Below, piece by piece: positions 57,041 to 64,000 of a stretch of DNA of 64,000 nucleotides. The notes under the pieces were generated by a model that had not been told where the DNA came from, did not search any database, and was given only the letters and a program-made list of their open reading frames with translations. The translations under genes were made by a program, and so were the position numbers. Within the stretch, counting starts at the first letter, position 1. Every line of letters starts with the position of its first letter. The stretch is from Nitrospira sp. CR1.2 (GTDB lineage Bacteria; Nitrospirota; Nitrospiria; Nitrospirales; Nitrospiraceae): positions 62,001-126,000 of the forward strand of contig WIAG01000003.1 in the NCBI GenBank assembly GCA_014055495.1, given 5' to 3'.

Positions 57041-57301
57041 TTAACCCACATTATTCATGACGGTTCGTCGCGAAATCGCCAAGCCGCGTCGTGAGACCGG
57101 CGCGCGGAGCCGTGAGGGTCCGAGGCGTACTCGTGCAGTACGTTGAGGGCACACGGCGCGATGAAGAAAGAGCGCCACGTCTGTGCGCGCCGCCGAGTCG
57201 GTGAGGCGGCCGGACCGAAAGGGCGAGCCCGCCGACCGCAGGGCTGTCGGAACAGCGGATCGGCGATTGCAGCAGAAGGGCTCATGAATAATGCGGGTTA
57301 A
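57041..57301. repeat. Family-A intergenic element, copy 2 (most complete)
   Basis: Terminal inverted repeats of 20 bases with one mismatch are present: TTAACCCACATTATTCATGA at 57041-57060 and its complement ending at 57301. Internal blocks match the copy at 33856-34052. It sits between Sel1 paralogues 2 and 3. Confidence 0.85.
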
Positions 57302-57591
57302 GACTGAGGATGTATTGTGCTCCTCAGAACAGATTCCGTCAATTCCCACCGCGCCAACACCGAGGCACCGCGCGCGTGCTCCCGAGCGACCAGACGTCTG
57401 TGTGAACGTACTATCAGTCTTGATCAGCACCTCGCCGACGACGAACCAGGCCCATTTGCTGACGACAGCTTCGCAGCCGGCGCAGAGGCAGGTTGCTCCC
57501 GAAGCACCACACCTGACATAACGATAAGCAACATCACGATTGATATGATCGATCTCATCGGCCCTTCGCCTATCGATCATGGAATATCGTT

Positions 57592-58870
57592 TCAGTTGGC
57601 GCGGCCTTGCGTCGGATCGAAGGGCCGCCCAGCCGGCGTATACCAGGATACACCGCTCCATTCCCCACCGGCTCCCGTGCACGTAATAGCGCTGGAATTC
57701 TTACCCCACTCCCGCAATGCCGCAGCCTCCAGCCCATTGTAGCGAGCTCTCAGCCAGGCCGTCCGTTCCTTGGAATCCTTGAACGTATTCCCCTCCGGCT
57801 CGAGGCACAGCCCAAAAAATCTCTCCCGTTCCCACTCGTTGCGAAAACCGACGCAGTGTGCCTTACGCAGATAGTATGCAAACCAGCGGGCGTACGCATC
57901 ATCCTGGTCCGCGGATTTGTCGTAAAGGGGCGATGGCCCTCCCTCGGTCCATCGGCGCCGCCATGCCGAAGTGAAAGAACCGACCTGCACAGTTGAGCCC
58001 GAGCGCGTGATACTGCTGGGCTGATTTCCCGCACCAGTGCCGCATTTCGGCCCAGTTCTCCGGAACGCCTTCTCCGTCTTCATAAACGAGCCCGAACTGA
58101 GCCTGCCCCGCTGGATCGCCGCGCTCAGCAGCTACGCGGTAGAGTCGCGCGGCCTCTTTTAGATCCTTGGCCACCCCCAATCCCTGACGATAATGCTGGC
58201 CGAGCGCGACCGTAGCGAGGAGGTTGCCGAGATCGCTAGCCTGGCGGTACAACCGGACGCTGGTCCCATAGTCCTTTTTCGTAAAGGCCGCATAGGCGGC
58301 GTTCTCGAGATCCTGGCCGGGACGTTTGTCGCCCCCTCGACCGAATTTCGCCAGCTCCTTCTTCGCGTCGATGCTGCCGGCCGCCGCAGCTTTCTCGAGC
58401 CAGGCGCGTGCTTGCCCCAGGTCGGCCTGTACGCCTTTTCCCACCGTATACAGGCGGAAGAGATTGAATATCCCATCAGGCGATCCGGCTTTTGCTGCGC
58501 GCTCATAAAGATCGAACGCTGTGGCGACGTCGGCCTCGACACCCTGGCTTTTCTCATACTGGTAGGCCAGCGCAACCCTCGCACCGACATGCCCCTGCTT
58601 CGCCGCCTTCTCGTACCATTCGGCCGCGAGCGTCGGGGTTCGTGTGAACGGGCTGGGCTGAAACCAATAGGCCGACCCGATGCAATACGGCTCATCAGGG
58701 TTGGTCGTCTGCGGCCGGATCAGTATTCCATTCCGCACGTGAACGCCGGCGGCGAATTCTTGTACTCTTGCGTGCGTAGACCAGATCCACCATGACTTGA
58801 TACAGACTCCCCTTCGCCTCAGAGCCTCCGAGATGGGCAACCTCTTGACCTTCTTCCACCCAGCAGGCAC
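57592..58870 (-). pseudogene. Sel1-repeat protein, paralogue 3, frameshifted
   Basis: Two overlapping frames give one Sel1 protein. Frame 58870-57899 has six or so repeats (AAEWYEKAAKQGHVGARVALAYQYEKSQGV and others) up to MDRGRAIA. The other frame then continues with LYDKSADQDDAYARWFAYYLRKAHCVGFRNEWERERFFGL, NTFKDSKERTAWLRA and TCTGAGGEW, the shared C-terminal domain. Removing one C from the CCCC run near 57927-57930 joins them. The N-terminus is also odd: no signal peptide is seen at 58870, unlike the paralogues, so the 5' end may be damaged too. A sequencing error in the C run is the alternative for the frameshift. Confidence 0.75.
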
Positions 58871-58879
58871 GACTTGACA

Positions 58880-59332
58880 TCAGTCGATGATCTCCACCGG
58901 TTGCCCCGAAGTCTGGGCTCGACGGAGACACCCGGCATCCGTGGCCTTGCATCGAAGTATGCCGTCATCGATAATCTTCACTTTCTTACCCGATTGCTTG
59001 GCTTCATCCAAACAGGCCTTGTCGGCGGCGGCGCACTTCATGACATCGGACGAGTCCTCCGATCCGGCGAATACGACTTTCTTGCCCGCCTCTTTCGCCT
59101 TATTCAAGCACTCCGAATCGGTGGCCGCGCAGATGACCGAATCTTTCGCCTTATTGATGGACTTGTTGATCCCTTGGTCGATCCGCTGGTTGATCCGCTG
59201 CTGAACCTGGCGCTCGGCGCTCCGGGAGGTGCGATCCATCAGCTGATCCAGATACCTATCGGAACAACCGGATATCGAAACAGACAACACTCATAACCAG
59301 AATAGACTCCACAAGACCATAGACCGCCTCAT
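58880..59332 (-). pseudogene. Cys-repeat lipoprotein with an in-frame TGA in its signal peptide
   Basis: From ATG 59332 (GGGAG upstream) the frame reads MRRSMVLWSLFWL, then TGA at 59291-59293, then VLSVSISGC, a lipobox. Across the stop this is a textbook lipoprotein signal. The mature protein has a helical part, then three tandem repeats of about 29-31 residues of the form CxATDxxCLxxAxxxGxxV (CAATDSECLNKAKEAGKKV, CAAADKACLDEAKQSGKKV, CKATDAGCLRRAQTSGQPV). It starts eight or nine bases from the Sel1 paralogue 3 frame. A GTG just after the TGA could start a shorter product, but that would lose most of the signal. Confidence 0.65.
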
Positions 59333-59373
59333 CAGCATCTCTCCCTTCAGCATCACGCAATGACCCGCTCGTC

Positions 59374-60228
59374 CTATTGAGTCGGTGCATCGCTCTTTGG
59401 GTTGAATTGTTCCTGGAGCTTCTTCATCGATTCCATCATCTGATTGAAATCTTTTCCCTGAGGCAGCTCGCGCATCTGCTCTCCCTCCCTCATCTCACCC
59501 GGCGTCAAGAGCTTGTCTTTCTTCCTCTTGCGTGCCGACGACCGACCAACGCCTTGCTGCTGAAACTGTCGCAGGGATTCCATCGGATCGGCGCCCTCGA
59601 CGACATGAGTGTCGGCCGGCAGCGAAGTGATCCCGGGCGGCACCGGCCCAAGCTTGATGGCCGTGGCCGTCTGCTGCATGCTCATGTTGGCCATGCCGCT
59701 TTTTGTCCAGAGCGCAATTCCATCGCTTGTCACACAGGTAGTCGTCATGAGCTGCTCCAGCTTCCACCTGTCGCAGTCATAGCGATGGCCGTGGACGAGG
59801 ACCACATCCCTCCCCATTTTGGTCCCCCCCAACGCCTTCATCACATCCTCACCGGTCTTGAATCGGTCGAGATCGCTTTGTTCGGCGAAAGACCCAAACA
59901 TGGGATTCTTCCGTTTGATCGCCTGGTTCTTGTCCGGATCGAGGGTGTACATCCAGGGGCCATCAGTCAGGATGACGGAATCGGTGCGCTGCGAGATGCC
60001 CATCATCTCCATACTGGTATGAGTTTCACGCCTCGTTTTGTTGCCATACTCCGTGAAAGAGAAGGTCTCTGTGCCGGCTTGCGTTCCAGCAAGTTGGTAG
60101 GTGATCTGCCCCTCCGGCACTTTGTAAAACTTCATCCCAGACCCGTCTGCGGCACCCACCAACGTCGGCCACCAAGCGACGAGCAGAAGAAACACCCATG
60201 TGGAATAGTCTTGCGCCCGATGTGTCAT
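59374..60228 (-). CDS. Exported protein, DUF4412/LolA-like
   Basis: This 284-residue protein has a signal peptide ending LVGA. Its beta-rich core reads GQITYQLAGTQAGTETFSFTEYGNKTRRETHTSMEMMG, VILTDGPWMYTLDPDKNQAIK and ALWTKSGM. This resembles DUF4412-type periplasmic proteins with a LolA-like half-barrel. The C-terminal 60 residues are charged and Met/Gln-rich. It is in the minus-strand secreted block, with the Cys-repeat lipoprotein next in line. Function unknown. Confidence 0.65.
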   Translation of the reverse strand: MTHRAQDYSTWVFLLLVAWWPTLVGAADGSGMKFYKVPEGQITYQLAGTQAGTETFSFTEYGNKTRRETHTSMEMMGISQRTDSVILTDGPWMYTLDPDKNQAIKRKNPMFGSFAEQSDLDRFKTGEDVMKALGGTKMGRDVVLVHGHRYDCDRWKLEQLMTTTCVTSDGIALWTKSGMANMSMQQTATAIKLGPVPPGITSLPADTHVVEGADPMESLRQFQQQGVGRSSARKRKKDKLLTPGEMREGEQMRELPQGKDFNQMMESMKKLQEQFNPKSDAPTQ

Positions 60229-60340
60229 TTTAGATTCTCCCCTCCTTCCGGTCTGTCGATGGCGGTCACCGTCCGAGTTCCGTGCGACTCCGACTCAGGC
60301 GTGCTTCTCATCACCGCGTCATGTGCCGGCAGATTCAGTC

Positions 60341-60667
60341 TCATGGCTTCGGCTTCTCCTCTGTACACACCGACTCGGGAATACAGTAGGAGGCGTTCTC
60401 GCTGTAGAGGACACAAAGGTGGCCGGAGGGACAAGGACGATCCGGGCTGCATTGGCCGCTCACACACCGACCATAGTTCTCCTGCTTACCGTTGGGACAG
60501 GAGACGGACCGAAGACAAAAACTACCCATCCGACAATCGTGCCTGGCTGTAAAGCCGGAGTCTTGCCAGGCACAGGGCTCGCCGGGTGTCTTGCCCGAGC
60601 AGGACACGACGACGAACAGCAAACCGAACGTGCTTAGCATGACCCGATGCAGTCTCACAGGCCCCAT
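60341..60667 (-). CDS. Small Cys-rich lipoprotein
   Basis: A protein of 99 to 108 residues, depending on whether it starts at ATG 60640 or 60667, has a hydrophobic signal and lipobox VVSC. The mature part has about eleven more Cys in a regular pattern (CPNGKQENYGRC, CSPDRPCPSGHLC, CIPESVC). These very likely form disulfides, as in small extracellular Cys-knot or EGF-like domains. Neither start has a strong ribosome site. No family recognised. Confidence 0.6.
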   Translation of the reverse strand: MGPVRLHRVMLSTFGLLFVVVSCSGKTPGEPCAWQDSGFTARHDCRMGSFCLRSVSCPNGKQENYGRCVSGQCSPDRPCPSGHLCVLYSENASYCIPESVCTEEKPKP

Positions 60668-60733
60668 TGAACGTCATCGCCCCGCGGCGGCGCGGGCTGC
60701 CATGATCCCCGCGTCGCGTCAGTCGCCGGCAGC

Positions 60734-61639
60734 TTACCGCTCCACCAACTCGACACGGCGGTTTTTCGTCCGCCCGGCGTCGGTCTTGTTCGTCCGGGCA
60801 GGAGAGAGGGGACCGACTCCGTGCGCGGCAAGACGTTCCGGGGAGATCTTGTAGTCCTTGGCGAGAGCCGCGAGCACCGCTGCTGCGCGGTCTTTGGACA
60901 ACTGCATGTTGTGTTCGAACTCGCCGGTGCCATCGGTGTGGCCGACGATGTAGGCCTTCAGTGCGGCATTGTCGCGGAGAAACGTCGCGATCGCATCGAG
61001 CGCGGGCTTCGACTCCGCCTTGATCGCGGCCTTGTCGGTGTCGAAGAAGATGCCGTCGAGGACGACACGCCCCTCCGCCTTCAGGCCCTCTCCGATCGAC
61101 TCGACTGTGACGAGGCCGGTCTCCATCGGGCTGATTTCCACGATCTCGACTTGGTGGCGCGCCTTCGCCACCAGTACCGCGACGTAGAGTTCTTGCCCGT
61201 CCCTCGCGCCTTTCGCGGCCAAATAGCGCATCTCCGGCGTGAAGAACTTCATGCCCGTCACCCGGCCCCATCGGCTCGTCGCATAACGCGCACCGCACTC
61301 ATCCGCCGTGCAGGCGTACAGAATCTTGAAGCCGCCCTTCTCGAACGCTTGGCGATAGTTGGTGTAGATCTCGTGCGCGGATCGGTCCTTCGGGTTCTCG
61401 TAGGCGAACCGGATGAGGTTGCCTTTGACCTTCAGCGTGTGAAGCACCTCGTCATCCGTCTTGCCCTTCTCATTGACCCCAGTGACGAGCGAATAGGATT
61501 TGAACCCGTCGTCGTCGCGCCGCGTGGCGACGCTCCCCGCGTACGGCGTGAACGCGGGGTGGCTCTTCAGCTCGGCCGCATCGATTGGCGACGACGCAAG
61601 CACGCTGAGAAATGCAAGGCCCAGAACGAGGTGGCGCAT
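60734..61639 (-). CDS. OmpA-family protein with DUF4892-like N-terminal domain
   Basis: This 301-residue protein starts at ATG 61639 with AAGGAG upstream and has a signal peptide (LVLGLAFLSVLASSPIDA). The N-terminal domain (about 25-170: HPAFTPYAGSVATRRDDDGFKSYSLVTG, YRQAFEKGGFKILYACTADECG) resembles DUF4892. The C-terminal 110 residues are an OmpA/MotB peptidoglycan-binding domain (GIFFDTDKAAIKAESKPALDAIATFL, IVGHTDGTG, LSKDRAAAV, GVGPLSP, KNRRVELV). It probably anchors to the cell wall in the periplasm. Confidence 0.85.
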   Translation of the reverse strand: MRHLVLGLAFLSVLASSPIDAAELKSHPAFTPYAGSVATRRDDDGFKSYSLVTGVNEKGKTDDEVLHTLKVKGNLIRFAYENPKDRSAHEIYTNYRQAFEKGGFKILYACTADECGARYATSRWGRVTGMKFFTPEMRYLAAKGARDGQELYVAVLVAKARHQVEIVEISPMETGLVTVESIGEGLKAEGRVVLDGIFFDTDKAAIKAESKPALDAIATFLRDNAALKAYIVGHTDGTGEFEHNMQLSKDRAAAVLAALAKDYKISPERLAAHGVGPLSPARTNKTDAGRTKNRRVELVER

Positions 61640-61948
61640 GTCGATCTCCTTCGCGAGTGGAACGCAGTAAGTCTCAGTGGCCCTGGCGTTTCCCATGAAA
61701 TCCCTCAGAGTCGCGATGAGTCTTGACTGATGAGCTTGACTGTCTTCTCGCGCCGGCGGATAGCCATCCGGCCAGACCGATTCACCGTGCGTGACGTCCT
61801 CGCCACACTAGCACTAGGTGATCACCCTGACAAGACGTAAAGGCCACGGTACTGAGTGCGTCTGACGCTCGCTCGTGCGCAAAGCCGGCCGATGTTCATC
61901 CACACGCCCCTCGACCCGCAGCCTGTGGCCGGGGTGCGGACTCCGCTT

Positions 61949-62665
61949 CTACGATCGTTGTTTGACGCAGGTCCGATCGATGCTGTGGCTGGCGACCAAC
62001 CACAACTCGCCGGCGGACAGGGCGCCGAGTTTGGTTTCCCACGAGAGAAACGCCTGCCCCACTTTTGCGATAATCTTCTTCGGCCCCACGCGGGCGACAG
62101 TGCCGTCCGGAAACGTCTTGTCGTCCGTATACTCTTTCCCAATCGACCTGGGGTTCCACTCCCCGGCCATCGCGTCGGCTGCCGGAGAAAGCAGGATCTG
62201 AGCCCGGACGGAGGCCTGACTAGTCGAATAGTATTCTTCAATCGTAGTCGTCCCGCCGAAGACCATTCGGCTCGACTGCACAATCGGCCTCACGATGCGA
62301 ATCCAATCGCCGAATGTGATGGCAAGACAACCGACCAACCCCTCCGTCCGGGCGTCCTTGAACCCTTGGTTGTGCCGTTGGAGATCGGTCGAGGCCCCCC
62401 CGAAGTCTCCCTGCTTGAACCGTTCGATCATGGATTTCAGAAGATCGGCCTGAGCGTTCCCTTCCTGCTCGCTCTGCCGCCGCATCTCGTCGATGGCGGC
62501 CGACGCCCCAGCCTTATCGCCTTGCTTGATGTTCTCAAGAGCCGATTCCATCGGCGGGCGCGGAGGAGACCCCTTGCCTTCATCGGCCCAACCCGGTGTC
62601 ACCAAGACGAGGCTCATCATCAAGGAAGCCATGACTGTTCCCCAACCATGCGTACGATTATTCAT
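61949..62665 (-). CDS. Exported protein of unknown function
   Basis: A 238-residue protein from ATG 62665 with AGGAGG upstream has a signal peptide ending PGWA. A helical part (MESALENIKQGDKAGASAAIDEMRRQSEQEG and so on) precedes a beta-rich domain that includes IRPIVQSSRM-like and KTFPDGTVARVGPKKIIAKVGQ segments. No recognised family. It lies between the metallopeptidase and the OmpA-like gene on the same strand. Confidence 0.65.
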   Translation of the reverse strand: MNNRTHGWGTVMASLMMSLVLVTPGWADEGKGSPPRPPMESALENIKQGDKAGASAAIDEMRRQSEQEGNAQADLLKSMIERFKQGDFGGASTDLQRHNQGFKDARTEGLVGCLAITFGDWIRIVRPIVQSSRMVFGGTTTIEEYYSTSQASVRAQILLSPAADAMAGEWNPRSIGKEYTDDKTFPDGTVARVGPKKIIAKVGQAFLSWETKLGALSAGELWLVASHSIDRTCVKQRS

Positions 62666-62739
62666 GGACGGCTCCTCCTGTCGGTCACAGTCCCCCGCGT
62701 GACTCGAACCACGTCCGGTGGGGCGTGATCTCGCGGGTG

Positions 62740-64000
62740 TCATTCAAATCCAGCCTTCCCCCAACGCGTGTACGCCTTATCCATGGCCAAATAGAGATCC
62801 ACCACCTGCTGGACCTCTGCCTTCGTGTAATTCAGGGCCAAGGCCATTTTGAGCGGCTCCAACGAGATCCCTTCTTGAAAGCGCAACTTTCCTTCTACGT
62901 CAGTGAGATTAAGCATGAGGTCCGTGTAGAGGTCCGCTTGCTTGTATCCGTCGATTTTGGCCGGCACATGCACACTGGATCCTTTGGGGTCTTGTTTGGT
63001 TTTCAGTTTCATGCTTTTCTCTCCGTCATGCACCGTCGTGATGGTGCCTGCCGCGGAGGGAATGATTTCCAATTGGTTCAGATTCGCACCGGTTAGATGG
63101 TTGGTAAACTCGACATAGAACGTGCGATCACGAACAGCCGCTGGTTCCAGCTTACAGAGATTGATCACGCGCCTATCTGCTTCACGCTGTCTGTTATGCG
63201 CTTCACGCTTTCGTTCAAGCTGTTCCGGCGTGAGTGAAAGATCCTCCCGAGAAGGCGCAAAATCCTTCAGACGATCTTCAGCATTCGCCAGAAGAAAACG
63301 GCAACCATACACGAAGGCGCCTTGCCCCTGCGTCTCGTAGTTAGCGAAGCCGATCGAGGACAATTTCAGAAGCGCGTCCGAGATCGGCTGGCTGCCCATC
63401 TTGATCATTTGTTTTGGGGCTTTCGGATCCTCCTGGTAGAAGGACAACAGTTCAGTGGTTTGTCCGTGGAAAGACAATTGAAAGGTTTCAACTGAGGAGG
63501 GGTCAGAAACATCCTTCAGGACCAATTTCTGCAGTTCATCCTTATCGGCTATGGGCTCGATGTGTGCTGGATGGTCCAGACTCCAGGAATGGCCGATCTC
63601 GTGCACCATCGTTTTGGCAAACGCATTGACTATCCGGTCTTTGGTGAGAATGACCTTATTGAGCTCGGACGGATTGAGCGGGCTCGGCGGGACTTCCTCC
63701 AAGAGAGAGTCCGGCCAAACCTTGATGGTGTGCCGATAGCGAAGGTTGATGGCTCGGCTGAGGCGAAAGGCCAGTTCGGCTTTATTCCATTGATCCTTGC
63801 CGCGTACGATCTCTCGGATGGGAGCGAGATTGTCCGCCGCACCGGGTGTCACCCCACGCGCAAATCCACCATTGGGATGATTGTTCTCACGGAGTTCAAA
63901 AGCGAGATCGACGGTGTTCTCTGGATCGACCGCAGGAAACCATCTGATTCCCGGCATCAGCCCGGCCTCATTCCACAGCCATTCCATCCGCTTCTTGATA
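62740..64000 (-). CDS. Zincin-type metallopeptidase (N-terminus beyond the window)
   Basis: The minus-strand frame is open to the right edge, so more than 415 residues are visible and the start is missing. The protein has FAKTMVHEIGHSWSLDHPAHIEP, an HExxHxxxxDH-type zinc-binding motif of the metzincin/gluzincin class, followed by many polar helices. A C-terminal domain begins near FYVEFTNHLTGANLNQLEIIPSAAGTI. It heads the minus-strand block seen here. Whether it is secreted cannot be judged without the N-terminus. Confidence 0.75.
   Translation of the reverse strand, partial: IKKRMEWLWNEAGLMPGIRWFPAVDPENTVDLAFELRENNHPNGGFARGVTPGAADNLAPIREIVRGKDQWNKAELAFRLSRAINLRYRHTIKVWPDSLLEEVPPSPLNPSELNKVILTKDRIVNAFAKTMVHEIGHSWSLDHPAHIEPIADKDELQKLVLKDVSDPSSVETFQLSFHGQTTELLSFYQEDPKAPKQMIKMGSQPISDALLKLSSIGFANYETQGQGAFVYGCRFLLANAEDRLKDFAPSREDLSLTPEQLERKREAHNRQREADRRVINLCKLEPAAVRDRTFYVEFTNHLTGANLNQLEIIPSAAGTITTVHDGEKSMKLKTKQDPKGSSVHVPAKIDGYKQADLYTDLMLNLTDVEGKLRFQEGISLEPLKMALALNYTKAEVQQVVDLYLAMDKAYTRWGKAGFE

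Noticed and set aside
33856-57301. CRISPR array
   Set aside because: Repeats are few, long and far apart with terminal inverted ends; no short regular repeat-spacer pattern was seen anywhere in the window.

Overview
The window is a high-GC (roughly 60 percent) bacterial chromosome segment of a Gram-negative, outer-membrane organism. The gene set (homospermidine synthase beside ornithine decarboxylase, PPi-type phosphofructokinase, OprO/P-like porins, ModA-like proteins, many secreted TPR/Sel1 proteins) looks most like Nitrospira (Nitrospirota). That assignment is my inference from gene content; no rRNA or marker protein here proves it.

Layout. 1-1387: N-terminal part of a PAS-PAS sensor kinase running off the left edge. 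1.4-9.8 kb: sparse DNA with a tRNA(CAT), an S24/LexA-like repressor operon with two small proteins and an operator over its start codon, the ornithine decarboxylase/homospermidine synthase pair, a low-complexity basic gene interrupted by an in-frame TAA, and several gene-poor stretches. 9.9-24.6 kb: an oxyanion-type region with modA-lipoprotein-modB-modC, followed by two copies of a porin / ModA-like binding protein / lipoprotein triad arranged back to back around an HTH regulator that itself carries a binding-protein-like domain, plus a histidine kinase and an NtrC-type regulator. Neither triad has its own permease. 24.6-46.4 kb: mostly housekeeping genes (PNPOx-like, Tex, Kup, TrmL, ferritin-like, YchF, GalE, GalM, PPi-type PFK, Ycf46-like AAA, PilZ) with a DnaJ-ERCC4-nuclease-like fusion and a GH20-like secreted protein among them.

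46.5-64 kb: an accessory block almost wholly of exported proteins. On the plus strand are a small lipoprotein, a very large TPR protein, a lipase-like protein (GHSLGG) and a papain-fold toxin-like protein. The last two share an N-terminal module: signal peptide, a GxDVFS motif, then a Cys-flanked coiled coil. On the minus strand, converging on them, are three related Sel1-repeat proteins (one frameshifted), a Cys-repeat lipoprotein with a TGA inside its signal peptide, a Cys-rich lipoprotein, an OmpA-family protein, two other exported proteins and a zincin-like metallopeptidase cut by the right edge. I read this as a candidate secreted-effector island with Sel1 proteins as possible partners or immunity factors.

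Two families of intergenic elements with terminal inverted repeats (about 200-260 bp and 125-190 bp) are scattered between genes. Several genes carry single-lesion disruptions (TAA, TGA, one extra C), which are either real decay or assembly errors.
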